From positions 1 through 64,000 of the forward strand of contig CALHLD010000004.1 of NCBI GenBank assembly GCA_938034445.1: DNA of 64,000 nt. Direction: 5' to 3'. Source of the DNA: an uncultured archaeon (GTDB lineage Archaea > Thermoproteota > Nitrososphaeria > JACIWG01). Below the pieces are notes generated by a model. The model did not search any database. It was not told the DNA's origin and worked only from the letters and a program-made list of their open reading frames with translations. The position numbers and the translations under genes are program-made. Below are positions 8,994 to 17,718 of this stretch, piece by piece. How positions within the stretch are numbered: position 1 is the first letter of the stretch; every line of letters starts with the position of its first letter.

Positions 8994-10116
8994 TTTCTAC
9001 CCTCTCCCTTCTTTTCTCACTCACTCTAATGTATGTGAATGAAATTATAACGAACAGTAGTGATAAGCCTATCAAAATTGTTGAAACTACTGAAAACGGG
9101 CTCCTGTTAGGATCTTTTAAAACTTGTGATAATTCTAAAAATGGAAAATATAAGAGTATAAGTGTTACGATCCCAATAGTGTATCTGAAAATTTTATAAA
9201 AAGTATCCTTTATGAATGCTCTAAGTATTTGGCCAACATAGTATATTCCCGCACCAAACCACATGTATATTAGAGCATTTTCTAAGAATACTCCTAAAAG
9301 GAATGGAAAATATTCTAAAAACTGTGATGGATCTGCAATGACATTCTTAAACTCTGTTGTAGCTCCTAAACCAACTCCCCCCCTATAGAATGCGATAACA
9401 TACATAATCAGCATACCAAATATTGAAAATATTCTAATATAGCTTGAGGGTGTCAGTTTCTTAACTTCTCCAACAATCTTATCTATATTAAATCCTCTAA
9501 TAATAAAAAGTATGCCTAAAAAGAAGAGTATACCAATTAATGCCTCAGTAACTAGATTAAAGTAGACTAAGGTTGCAAAAATAAGTAAGAAGACTCCAGG
9601 TAATCCAAGAAAGTATCTTGAATATCTAGGATCAAATACAAGCATCTTGAGATATTTTCCAATGATCATATAAGATTCTTCTACACTTTTACTATGCTTT
9701 ATAACAATCCTTTTGACAGACAAGATTGGTGCAAGAGACTGAATTACTGGGACAAGTATTTCGTCTTCGACTCCATCGCTAACAAAAATTATTCCATCAG
9801 CCTTAAATTTTTCTAGAACATTACTTAACTCCTTCCTTATTTTGATGTCCGCTTCAACACCGCCTTCAAATGTTCCTGTTACAATTGCAATCTCAGACCT
9901 TAATCCTTTTTCAGTAAGGCTGTCATATTCCTTTATTGCGGCAAATATGGCATTAGCATCTGCTTCTTCAGGGTCTGCAATTGCAAGTTTTTCTGCCGCC
10001 CTTAAGCATTCCCCCCTTCCAACCACAGGTGAAGGTATTCCTGTCTTCTGATAAAGGTCGTTATCTCTATCCACACATAATACTAGTACTCTTTCCTGTA
10101 ATTTGTCCGCCATCAA
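8956..10116 (-). CDS. DUF373 family membrane protein
   Basis: A 386-residue protein with a soluble N-terminal half and a membrane C-terminal half. The first 155 residues (VLVLCVDRDNDL, GRGECLRAAEKLAIADPEEADANAIF) match DUF373, a conserved archaeal family of unknown role. From about residue 165 there are roughly six hydrophobic segments (for example GVFLLIFATLVYFNLV and LIGILFFLGILFII), then a basic, charged C terminus. It is upstream of and overlaps uppS, a pairing I recall from other archaea, which hints at a role near polyprenyl-lipid metabolism. No catalytic residues can be named. Confidence 0.9.
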   Translation of the reverse strand: MMADKLQERVLVLCVDRDNDLYQKTGIPSPVVGRGECLRAAEKLAIADPEEADANAIFAAIKEYDSLTEKGLRSEIAIVTGTFEGGVEADIKIRKELSNVLEKFKADGIIFVSDGVEDEILVPVIQSLAPILSVKRIVIKHSKSVEESYMIIGKYLKMLVFDPRYSRYFLGLPGVFLLIFATLVYFNLVTEALIGILFFLGILFIIRGFNIDKIVGEVKKLTPSSYIRIFSIFGMLIMYVIAFYRGGVGLGATTEFKNVIADPSQFLEYFPFLLGVFLENALIYMWFGAGIYYVGQILRAFIKDTFYKIFRYTIGIVTLILLYFPFLELSQVLKDPNRSPFSVVSTILIGLSLLFVIISFTYIRVSEKRRERVENVKKDSGDTGSV

Positions 10117-10165
10117 ATAAGATACATTATTCTTAAATTAAAAACTTTAAATGACGGGTGTATAC

Positions 10166-10702
10166 TTAAAATTCTATACCTTTACGAGCAACCTGTCCTC
10201 TACTGAAGGGGTGGCGGAGACAATCTATTTTAATCAAGTAATCTGCATAGTCGAATAGCTCTTGAGGAGCATTTCTACCAGTTAAAACCAGTTCAATATT
10301 CTCTGGTTTTGATTTTATTAGAAAGATAATGTCATCAATCTTTAAAAGACCAAAATGTAATACAATGTTAACTTCGTCTAAAATTACTAGATCAAATTTT
10401 CGAGATAATATGATTTTCCGAGCATATTCTAGTCCTTTAATTGCAAGTTTTATATCTTCTGGGCTAACGATTCCCTTGTTAACAAAGGTTTTTGTTCCAA
10501 ATTGTCTGATCACAATATTTTTACGATATCTCTTAAAAAAAAGGATTTCACCTGAAGTTCTTCTTTTCAAAAACTGTATGACACATACTTTTAAGCCCCA
10601 ACCAAGTGCTCTTACTGCAAGCCCAAAGGCTGTAGTTGTTTTTCCAGGCCCATCCCCTGTTATTATATGAACGTATCCTTTATCTAATTTATACTTTTTC
10701 AC
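10166..10702 (-). CDS. cobA: Cob(I)alamin adenosyltransferase, CobA/BtuR type
   Basis: Transfers the adenosyl group of ATP to reduced cobalamin or cobyrinic acid diamide to form the coenzyme B12 precursor. The P-loop GDGPGKTT is at residues 16-23, in the unusual CobA orientation near the N terminus; the following AVRALGWGLKVCVIQFLK and the DLVILDEVNIVL segment (Walker-B-like) are diagnostic. Length 178 is typical. Its ATG is 40 bases downstream of the stop of the coiled-coil gene, so an operon with its upstream neighbours is possible. No other cobalamin gene is in the window, so salvage or an unlinked pathway is implied. Confidence 0.92.
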   Translation of the reverse strand: MKKYKLDKGYVHIITGDGPGKTTTAFGLAVRALGWGLKVCVIQFLKRRTSGEILFFKRYRKNIVIRQFGTKTFVNKGIVSPEDIKLAIKGLEYARKIILSRKFDLVILDEVNIVLHFGLLKIDDIIFLIKSKPENIELVLTGRNAPQELFDYADYLIKIDCLRHPFSRGQVARKGIEF

Positions 10703-10741
10703 ATAAAAAGATATTTTTTAGTAAAATATATTTTTTTCTAA

Positions 10742-11602
10742 CTATAGTTGATTCTCTTCTTCGTAAAGTAGTTGGAGTTCTTGGAATGTTAGACTCTCTC
10801 CTCTTTCTAACTTCTTTCTTATCTCTTCTTTTACCATCTGTTTCTTTTTCGCCAAAATTCTATTGTATATTGTATTCTCTTTTTCCCTAATTTTGTGTAC
10901 TGTCTCCTTTTTTTCCGCACTTAACCTATCCAATTCTCCCTGAACCTTCTCGATCTCATTTTGAAGGGTTGAAATGTTCTCAAAGTACTCTTTTTCTTGA
11001 TTAATGTAGTTTCCTAACGTTTCTTTAACCTGTCTTATTTCATTCTTTAAATTTTCTATATTCTTTTTAATCTCATCAATTTTAGTGTTTATTTCATCAA
11101 TTTTTGCATCATGTGCTTCAAGCTCCTCCTTTAACCTTTTTATCTCATTATCTGTTTCAAGCGCCTTCTTCTTTTTTGCAAGTTCTCTACGTATTTTGTC
11201 TGCTTCCTCAGCATACTTAAGTTCCATACCCTTTGCTTTTGGTTCTGTTTGAAGCTTCCACTCTATACTTTCTAATTTCTTTTCAAGATTAATGATCTCC
11301 TCCAAACTCACTCTTTTTCCTGAATCCTTGTAAGAGGAAAGTTTCTTGTTTAATGTGCTTCTTATCTCATTTTTTTCTTCAATAAGTTTCTTCTTCTGAT
11401 CAACCAACTCATTAAATTGTTTATCTAGTTCTTCTCTTTTAAAGTACAGTTCATTTAACCTTTTTTTATTAAATTTTATGTTCTGGCTTAGTTCCTCAAG
11501 TTTACTCTTTAAAATATTAAACTCATTTACAAGCTCTCTTTTTTTATTAAAGAGCTGTTGTATATTTTCTGTTATCTCCAAAATTTTTGTTGTCGGCTCC
11601 AA
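10742..11602 (-). CDS. Archaeal coiled-coil protein (COG1340-like)
   Basis: A 286-residue, highly charged protein that is almost entirely heptad-patterned coiled coil, rich in Lys and Glu, without membrane segments or Cys clusters. The size and the segments LEKKLESIEWKLQTEP and GESLTFQELQLLYEE near the C terminus fit the conserved archaeal family COG1340, whose function is unknown. It starts 91 bases after the GPN-loop GTPase gene, on the same strand, and may be transcribed with it. Related SMC/Rad50-like coiled coils are excluded because there is no ATPase head. Confidence 0.8.
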   Translation of the reverse strand: MEPTTKILEITENIQQLFNKKRELVNEFNILKSKLEELSQNIKFNKKRLNELYFKREELDKQFNELVDQKKKLIEEKNEIRSTLNKKLSSYKDSGKRVSLEEIINLEKKLESIEWKLQTEPKAKGMELKYAEEADKIRRELAKKKKALETDNEIKRLKEELEAHDAKIDEINTKIDEIKKNIENLKNEIRQVKETLGNYINQEKEYFENISTLQNEIEKVQGELDRLSAEKKETVHKIREKENTIYNRILAKKKQMVKEEIRKKLERGESLTFQELQLLYEEENQL

Positions 11603-11693
11603 ACACGGTCCTTACCATAACCCATCAAAGTTTAATAAATAAATTTATTTGTTTTAAATAAAATTTTAAAATTTGTACCAACTTGTATTTTGT

Positions 11694-12452
11694 TCATTCG
11701 CTATATTCTTCTCCCCCTCTTAGAATGTTTGCTATCGCGGAGCCTAGGTTTACCATTCCATCCCAGGTAATGGCTGAAACTGGTACTGGCACAGGTATCA
11801 AAGATAGTCTAGAGAATGCTCTAAAGATTTCTGTAGCCAAAAGGTACCTTTCCCCTTCCCTTTCAATTGAAATGTCCTTTTCTAATGTTTTGGGTTCTGT
11901 GCACCATTCCATAATCTTTTTAGCAATCCTTCGATTCATGTCTATTTTTGTAAGTACAGGTATTTGTGGTAGATTTAATCTTAGCTTTAACGAATTATAT
12001 AACAGGACTGTGGAAAGGAAATTAAATGGGTTTGCTGAAATGGTGAAATCGAATAGGAATAGAACCACTTTTTCTTCACCACTTAAGTTATGTGCAACAT
12101 AGGGTCCACTTTCTCTGAACGCAAAAAGTTCAAGTTGTCCTGGTGTATCAACTATAACATAATCTGGATTACATTCTTCAACCTCCTCTATTACCTTCGA
12201 CAAGTTTACAGCTATTAAATCTGATGCCGCAACCATCGCACCATTTGGTCCAAGTTCATATTCTTCCATTATCTGCTGAACATCAATATACTGACGTATG
12301 TCAACATCAGGTTCATAGGGTAGTTTAAGGGCGCCTGGGTCCAAATTTAATGTTATTGCATAGGATTCCCTTTCCTCATACCATTTTTTCAAAACTGATG
12401 TAAGTGTAGATTTTCCTGAGCCAGCGGTTCCAGTTAAAAATATTGTGTACAT
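11694..12452 (-). CDS. GPN-loop GTPase
   Basis: A 252-residue P-loop GTPase of the GPN family (PAB0955-like in archaea, Gpn1-3 in eukaryotes). Visible are Walker A GTAGSGKST (8-16), LDPGA, the defining GPN triplet at 68-70 within LGPNGAMV, the G3-like DTPGQLELF and the LTKID guanine-specificity segment. GPN proteins form GTP-closed dimers and, in eukaryotes, help assemble and import RNA polymerase II; the archaeal role is unknown. RNA polymerase subunit genes K and P are elsewhere in the window, not adjacent. The ATG is at 12452 with P-loop spacing normal for the family. Confidence 0.94.
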   Translation of the reverse strand: MYTIFLTGTAGSGKSTLTSVLKKWYEERESYAITLNLDPGALKLPYEPDVDIRQYIDVQQIMEEYELGPNGAMVAASDLIAVNLSKVIEEVEECNPDYVIVDTPGQLELFAFRESGPYVAHNLSGEEKVVLFLFDFTISANPFNFLSTVLLYNSLKLRLNLPQIPVLTKIDMNRRIAKKIMEWCTEPKTLEKDISIEREGERYLLATEIFRAFSRLSLIPVPVPVSAITWDGMVNLGSAIANILRGGEEYSE

Positions 12453-12496
12453 TTTCTACAAAACTTCCCTTTCCTATCAATTTAAGTTTTTGCAGT

Positions 12497-13270
12497 CTAC
12501 CTTATCTTTGTTACATACTGTCCGAACCTTTGATTAATAACCTGCACTACCTCATTAACATGCTCTATGGCTGTAGGTGAAAGTGTATCTCTAACGTATA
12601 CGTGTAATATTAATCTATATTTTCCACGATAGGATCTTGGATGCGTTTTCAAATATATGTCAGTATATTTCCTTACAATCTCCTTCAAAGTTTCCGCTAA
12701 AAATGACTCACCTACACCCTCTAAGCTCATCTTCTTCTCATAATATTTTCCAAGATCCGGTAAAACCTTAAGAACATACTCTTTCATCATACACTTCATT
12801 TCTGATGGAACGCCTGGAAGCACAAATATCCTTAGCCCATTTACTCTAACATCTACTCCAGGCGCTACTCCTTTACTGTTTGGTATGATATCACAGTCTT
12901 TTGGCACATACGCCATCTTCTTACTTGCTTCAGCAAGAGGATGGCCCCTTGCTTTCGCCCTTTCTTCCAGTTTCTTTAATGTTTCATGGTGCAGTATAAG
13001 TTCTTTTCCTATAATCTTTGCAACACTTTCCATTGTTATGTCATCGTAAGTAGGCCCTAATCCTCCTGTTAGGATGAGATATTTTACGCCATCTCTTTTT
13101 GCATCATTAATTGCCCATAAAATCTCCTCATAATTGTCCCTTACACATATTATTCTATCCACAAAATATCCCTTTCTATTTAATTGTTTTGCAATGTATG
13201 TTGCATTTGTGTTAATAACCTCTCCTATAAGAAGTTCATTTCCTATACAGACTATCCTACACTTGCTCAT
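12497..13270 (-). CDS. CinA-like molybdopterin-binding-domain protein (NMN amidohydrolase-related)
   Basis: A 257-residue protein made only of the MoCF/MoaB-Mog-like domain of CinA. RIVCIGNELLIGEVINTNA at the N terminus and LILTGGLGPTYDDITMESVAK are the two family signatures; GVAPGVDV and LPGVPSEMKCMMKEYV follow. The separate deamidase domain of bacterial CinA is absent, as is usual in archaea. Members of this family act on pyridine nucleotides, ADP-ribose or unknown substrates. A zinc-ribbon gene ends 20 bases upstream of the start, so the two are likely an operon. Confidence 0.92.
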   Translation of the reverse strand: MSKCRIVCIGNELLIGEVINTNATYIAKQLNRKGYFVDRIICVRDNYEEILWAINDAKRDGVKYLILTGGLGPTYDDITMESVAKIIGKELILHHETLKKLEERAKARGHPLAEASKKMAYVPKDCDIIPNSKGVAPGVDVRVNGLRIFVLPGVPSEMKCMMKEYVLKVLPDLGKYYEKKMSLEGVGESFLAETLKEIVRKYTDIYLKTHPRSYRGKYRLILHVYVRDTLSPTAIEHVNEVVQVINQRFGQYVTKIR

Positions 13271-13289
13271 ATTAGCCCATCTTTTGACA

Positions 13290-13490
13290 TTATTTTTTTG
13301 AAAGCCACCAACTTAGTATTTCGCTTTGCTGTTTCTTCTTCTTACTTTTCTCATCAGACTGTCTCATCTTTTCACGTAATTCTTCTAACTGCTCTTTTGT
13401 TGCATATAGTCCACACGATTTACACAAATAGCTTTTTGTCGAAACCTCATATGACATTATTGCTCCACATTCGGGGCATCTTTCCACCAT
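13290..13490 (-). CDS. Small zinc-ribbon protein
   Basis: The 66-residue product starts MVERCPECGA; the open frame extends upstream to 13562 but that part lacks family-like sequence and runs into the neighbouring promoter. C5, C8, C23 and C26 form two CxxC knuckles (CPEC, CKSC), a classic zinc ribbon. The rest is a charged helix (KEQLEELREKMRQSDEK) ending in a Lys/Gln-rich stretch and WWLSKK. It probably binds nucleic acid or protein; no role is known to me. It precedes the CinA-like gene by 19 bases on the same strand and is divergent from the radical SAM gene. Confidence 0.75.
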   Translation of the reverse strand: MVERCPECGAIMSYEVSTKSYLCKSCGLYATKEQLEELREKMRQSDEKSKKKKQQSEILSWWLSKK

Positions 13491-13541
13491 ACATCTACAC
13501 CAACTTAACCTTTCTAGAAACTTCTTAATTAAGATTGACAA

Positions 13542-13551
13542 CTTATATATA
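13542..13551 (+). promoter_or_regulatory. TATA box for the radical SAM gene
   Basis: CTTATATATA is centred 28 bases upstream of the ATG at 13575, the spacing expected for a leaderless archaeal transcript. No ribosome-binding site is seen before that ATG, which agrees with this reading. Confidence 0.55.
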
Positions 13552-13574
13552 TCTATACACAAAACTTTAATTGT

Positions 13575-14690
13575 ATGATATGGATATTTAGACCTGATGC
13601 TGAAACAGTTTGGTATGACGATGAAGTTAAGCGTAGGCTTTCTTGGTATAGAAGTGTAATGGTTGGCGAAAAGCCTGCAAAATTTTTCATTTGCAAAAAT
13701 GTTCCCGTTGAAGATTTTAGTGGATTAAGTGAACAAGAACTTTGGTCACTTCATGAAAAAACTAGAAGTGTTTTTGTTAAATTGTATGAAAAGATTGTTG
13801 AAGGTTCTGAAAAAATTGATTTTAGGCATGAGGTTTCACCAAGCTTTCTAGACCTTAAAATTGAATTGGCTGAAAGAATTGTGGAGCATTGTATATTTTG
13901 TGAGCGTAGGTGTTCAGTGAATAGGAAAGCTGGCTTTAAAGGATTTTGCAGAGTTGGATATAATTCAAGGGTTTCTACATGGTTTCATCATTTTGGTGAA
14001 GAGGGTCCACTCTTAGGTAAAGGTGGTTCAGGTACAATATTTTTTGCTGGATGTAACTTTGGTCCTTGCGTCTATTGTCAAAACTGGGACATCTCCTCTA
14101 ATCCAGAAAATGGTGTGGAAGTGTCTCCTAAAACACTTTCTCTAATCTGTGAAGAGCTTAAAGATGGTGGTGCTGCGAACATAAATTATGTTGGAGGGGA
14201 GCCAACTCCAAATTTGCATACAATACTTGAATCAATGAAATTCTTGAAGCATAATATTCCTCAGCTTTGGAATAGTAATATGTATTGTTCTATTGAAACT
14301 ATGAAACTTTTGTCTGATGTCATAGACATATGGTTGCCTGATTTCAAGTACGGTAATGATGTTTGTGCAAAATCTCTTTCTAATGTTGAAAACTATTTTG
14401 AAATAGTGTCGAGGAACCATTTGATTGCATCAAAAAATGGTGACATGATTATAAGGCATCTTGTTTTACCGGGGCATATAGAATGCTGTACTAAACCAGT
14501 ACTCAAATGGATTTCAGAACATCTTACAAATGTTCTAGTAAATATTATGAGCCAATATCATCCAGACTATCTGGTTGAAAAGTTTCCTCAAAAATATAAA
14601 TCTCTTTACAGACATGTTTCACGAGAAGAGATGATGGAAGCATATTCCTATGCAAAAAATCTTGGTATAGTTTATGAACCTGTTTCATAG
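13575..14690 (+). CDS. Radical SAM protein, PflX/COG1313-like, with a CX4CX2C cluster
   Basis: A 371-residue radical SAM enzyme. It first shows a four-Cys block (C106, C109, C113, C125) typical of COG1313 proteins, then GSGTIFFAGC and the cluster-binding Cys 160, 165 and 168, in GCNFGPCVYCQNWDIS. This spacing is CX4CX2C instead of the usual CX3CX2C of the family, because of an extra residue (Gly-Pro). YVGGEPTPNL (GGE motif) and PDFKYG follow as in relatives. COG1313 proteins resemble pyruvate formate-lyase activases but their targets are unknown. An additional N-terminal ~95-residue segment precedes the family core. It is leaderless and stands alone, divergent from the zinc ribbon. Confidence 0.88.
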   Translation: MIWIFRPDAETVWYDDEVKRRLSWYRSVMVGEKPAKFFICKNVPVEDFSGLSEQELWSLHEKTRSVFVKLYEKIVEGSEKIDFRHEVSPSFLDLKIELAERIVEHCIFCERRCSVNRKAGFKGFCRVGYNSRVSTWFHHFGEEGPLLGKGGSGTIFFAGCNFGPCVYCQNWDISSNPENGVEVSPKTLSLICEELKDGGAANINYVGGEPTPNLHTILESMKFLKHNIPQLWNSNMYCSIETMKLLSDVIDIWLPDFKYGNDVCAKSLSNVENYFEIVSRNHLIASKNGDMIIRHLVLPGHIECCTKPVLKWISEHLTNVLVNIMSQYHPDYLVEKFPQKYKSLYRHVSREEMMEAYSYAKNLGIVYEPVS

Positions 14691-14740
14691 AAAATTTTTT
14701 AACTTTTTGCGGAAAATTCCATCAGATATGAATGGTTGTT

Positions 14741-16300
14741 TCACTTACAGTTTATTGCCCAACTAAACTTTTCTCTAAGACTCTTTGAATACATTTTTTC
14801 GATAGGCAACTTATTTTTTCTCGCATACTCTATAACCAGTCTTGGGTCTATGTAGGATGTTAGTGAGGTGTTTAGATTCCATTCAGCTGTATCCTTATAT
14901 ATTTGAAGTTCTAAAAGCGTTTTCCTATACTCATTTTCTACCTTTTCCAACCTTTCAATTAACTTTTTCCTCCTTTTTTCGCCGGCCTCCATTATTTTCC
15001 TTTTAATAATATCCATCTTCTCCTTTTTTTCTTCAACCTTTAACTCTTTCCTTTTAACTTTCTCATCAAATTTTTCTGGAAGCTTCCTTTTATGATTTAG
15101 CCTTTTTGCTACAGCTAAATTAATATACTTGAATCTTATCAGTTTCTCGAATTCGTTTTTTCCAAATTTTCCAGCTGTTTCCCTTAAAGTTTTCTTAAAT
15201 GTTTGTCCAGCTATCATTGTTCTAAAAGTCTTAGCAGAAACTCCTGGAACCACTTCTTGCAAAAATTTAGAAACTTTACTCGAATTTATTCCATCAAATA
15301 CTAGCCCATTTTCTGTATTTTCAATAAATTTAATAACATTTTTTAAAACCCTTTTAGGCAAAACTATCTCACGATGCCAGTGCACGTAATCTTTGCCAAC
15401 AAAATCTAAGACTAGTATGTTTTCCTCTACTTTTAAGTTTTCAACTCTTAAAGTTGTACATCCAATAGTACCTGTTTCACCAGCTATTCTTTCATCACCA
15501 ACCCTTATACCTGTTTCCTTGATCAAATAAACAACGGTTGCAACCTTTTTCCTCAGATAGTCCTTGGCTGCAAGATTTTTGCGAATATGCTTTTCAACTT
15601 CGCCTATTCTTTTCTCAAGTTCTATCGCCTTATCCCATTTACTTCTTTCCTTTTCTTGCCTTAAACTACTATTCGGTGAAAACCATACATACTTCATTTT
15701 ACCATTTATTGGGTTTCGCCAGCAAGCTATCCACATACAGTCACTTTTCCAAACGATATCCTTCCATCCGTCTTCAAGGTCCTTTGGTTTCTCACTTAAG
15801 TTTAGTATTATGTCGTCTCTTTTAATTGCCTTTTTCCATCTTCCCCTAATTGGATTTTTACCTTTTGACATGAAGATGCCTGCTGGTTCAACGGCCCAAT
15901 TCTGTAGCTCAACCTTTTTTCCATCAACTACCGCATACCCATACTTTTCCTTTAGTAGTTGGCGTAATCTTTTACGTTCTTCCGATAATCTTTTTCTCTC
16001 TTCCCTACTCATTTTCTCTTTCTTCTTCTCCTCTTTATCAATATACTCTTCGATTTCACTCCAGTCTATTTCCTCTTTTCTGCAAACTTTGTCTATTCCA
16101 ACCTTTTTACAAAAATCTTCAAGAAAATTTTTAACAAATACTTCATCGTTTATGTAAGGTGTATTAAATTTTTTAACAAAAGCTAAAGCCATCTGTTCAG
16201 CTTCAGCATCAAGCAATATCTTATTCCCATTATATTTTATGCTTAATCCTACCGGACTATATTCTGGAATATAAACACCATGGTGTATGAGTTGTCGCAT
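14741..16300 (-). CDS. DNA topoisomerase IB, eukaryotic type
   Basis: This 519-residue enzyme relaxes DNA supercoils through a 3'-phosphotyrosyl intermediate. The core shows MFMSKGKNPIRGRWK-like DNA-cap features, then KETGIRVGDER (first catalytic Arg region), the VSAKTFRTMIA segment (second Arg), and the C-terminal domain with SLTSYIDPRLVIEYARKN, where Tyr483 matches human Tyr723. The linker between them is Lys/Glu-rich coiled coil (about 395-470). Eukaryote-like topoisomerase IB in archaea is known mainly from Thaumarchaeota and Aigarchaeota, so this is a good lineage marker. It is shorter than the human enzyme because the disordered N-terminal domain is absent. Single gene, convergent with the radical SAM gene. 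Confidence 0.95.
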   Translation of the reverse strand: MRQLIHHGVYIPEYSPVGLSIKYNGNKILLDAEAEQMALAFVKKFNTPYINDEVFVKNFLEDFCKKVGIDKVCRKEEIDWSEIEEYIDKEEKKKEKMSREERKRLSEERKRLRQLLKEKYGYAVVDGKKVELQNWAVEPAGIFMSKGKNPIRGRWKKAIKRDDIILNLSEKPKDLEDGWKDIVWKSDCMWIACWRNPINGKMKYVWFSPNSSLRQEKERSKWDKAIELEKRIGEVEKHIRKNLAAKDYLRKKVATVVYLIKETGIRVGDERIAGETGTIGCTTLRVENLKVEENILVLDFVGKDYVHWHREIVLPKRVLKNVIKFIENTENGLVFDGINSSKVSKFLQEVVPGVSAKTFRTMIAGQTFKKTLRETAGKFGKNEFEKLIRFKYINLAVAKRLNHKRKLPEKFDEKVKRKELKVEEKKEKMDIIKRKIMEAGEKRRKKLIERLEKVENEYRKTLLELQIYKDTAEWNLNTSLTSYIDPRLVIEYARKNKLPIEKMYSKSLREKFSWAINCK

Positions 16301-16404
16301 GTAGGGACGCCATTTCTACTCTATTATTTAAAAATATTTAAAAATGGTTAATAGCTTTATACAGAAGGTTTATATTCAATCTTTAATTAATATTTGAACT
16401 AGAT

Positions 16405-17667
16405 TTATTTAATTAATGATTTGACAAGTGGTAGTAGCATGTTTCCCTCTTCCAGTACACCGAATCTGCCTTTTGCACATTCTTTTTCAGTGAATCTACA
16501 TATCATGTCTTTTTTAAGTACTTCGGAGGAGATAATGAATGGTACGGGGTCGTCTGTATGTGCCTTTAATGTTACTGCTGTTGTATGGTCTGATGATACA
16601 ACTAACAGTGTCTCCCTTAAGTTTAAAGTCTCTTTCAATGTTCCAAAAAATTCTCTATCAATTTCTTCAATAATTTTCTTTTTTGCAGTATAGTTTCCAT
16701 CGTGCGCTGGCTCATCCGGTCCCTTCAAGTGTACATAAACGAGTCCATAATCTCTAAGCAATTTTATTATCTTTTCAGCTTTTTCTTTAAATTCTGAAGG
16801 TGTGCCTATGGTAAATACGTCTGCTTTAAGTGTTTTCGCTATCCCTATCTCTACTGGCATGTCTGCAGCTATCGCAGTTCTTAATCCGAACTTTTCCTCC
16901 AATGGTACAAGCTTGGGTAAGGTACAGCCGGCATCCCTTAATAGTATCATATTTGCTTCAAGTTTTCCCTCAACCTTTCTTCTTCTATTTATTTCATCGT
17001 CCTTTAATATTTCGTAAACCTTTTCTGTAAACTCGTTCACGAGTTCAGCGGAAGTCTTTGACTCTATTGTATCATCTAATGGCTCACACTTTGCAACCTT
17101 CATTTCCTTTTCACCTGTAACCGCTACACCCATCCCATGAATTTTTAGATATGCGGGGTCTGTGTTAGTTATGTTCTCACTTAATCTAGTATCTTCTGCC
17201 CTAAAAACTACTACACATCTATGTCCCACCGTTGCTTTGACAGTAACACTTTTTCTCTTATCCGATAATTTTATCTTCATGTTTATTTTTTCAGCTAAAC
17301 TTTTTGCTTCATCTGATGTAAGTGTTCTCCCAACCCTCCTGTCAACTATTGTCATATCATTATTTACTGTTGCAAAGTTCCCTCTTAATGCAAGGTTTCC
17401 GTCCTCGAACTCTACTCCTGCACCTAATGCTTCAACAACCCCTCTACCAATGTATCCTTCTCTCACCTTATATCCAAGCATACTGTATACTGCTACATCA
17501 GATTCTGGAGCTATACCTTTTCCCACAGTATACACTAATCCTCCAACTGATTTTCTTGCAAAATAATCTAAATTCGGTGTATAAGCTGCCTCCAATGTTG
17601 TTATATAGTTCAGTTGTGGAATAGGTCTATCTGCTGCTCCATCTAATATAACATAAAGTATCTTCAT
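16405..17667 (-). CDS. apgM: 2,3-bisphosphoglycerate-independent phosphoglycerate mutase, archaeal type
   Basis: Interconverts 3- and 2-phosphoglycerate in glycolysis and gluconeogenesis. The 420-residue length matches archaeal ApgM of the alkaline-phosphatase superfamily. MKILYVILDGAADRP holds the first metal Asp (D9), and GIAPESDVAVYSMLGY carries the catalytic Ser (S56). VYVHLKGPDEPAHDGN and VVSSDHTTAVTLKAHTDDPVP supply the remaining metal ligands. It begins a run of carbohydrate genes on both strands, with the GH57 amylase just upstream on the same strand (51-base gap), so the two may be one operon. Confidence 0.96.
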   Translation of the reverse strand: MKILYVILDGAADRPIPQLNYITTLEAAYTPNLDYFARKSVGGLVYTVGKGIAPESDVAVYSMLGYKVREGYIGRGVVEALGAGVEFEDGNLALRGNFATVNNDMTIVDRRVGRTLTSDEAKSLAEKINMKIKLSDKRKSVTVKATVGHRCVVVFRAEDTRLSENITNTDPAYLKIHGMGVAVTGEKEMKVAKCEPLDDTIESKTSAELVNEFTEKVYEILKDDEINRRRKVEGKLEANMILLRDAGCTLPKLVPLEEKFGLRTAIAADMPVEIGIAKTLKADVFTIGTPSEFKEKAEKIIKLLRDYGLVYVHLKGPDEPAHDGNYTAKKKIIEEIDREFFGTLKETLNLRETLLVVSSDHTTAVTLKAHTDDPVPFIISSEVLKKDMICRFTEKECAKGRFGVLEEGNMLLPLVKSLIK

Positions 17668-17718
17668 CTTTGAACGGTTTATGGTTTAAAATTTTAAGTT
17701 AAAAATCTTTAAATTTTT

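Noticed and set aside
13491-13562. Longer N terminus for the zinc ribbon
   Set aside because: The added residues are not conserved-looking and the region holds the TATA box of the divergent radical SAM gene.
15564-16157. Plus-strand open frame of 197 residues opposite topoisomerase IB
   Set aside because: It is fully antisense to a gene with clear topoisomerase IB motifs. The Ser/Phe-rich product is typical of a reverse-frame artefact.
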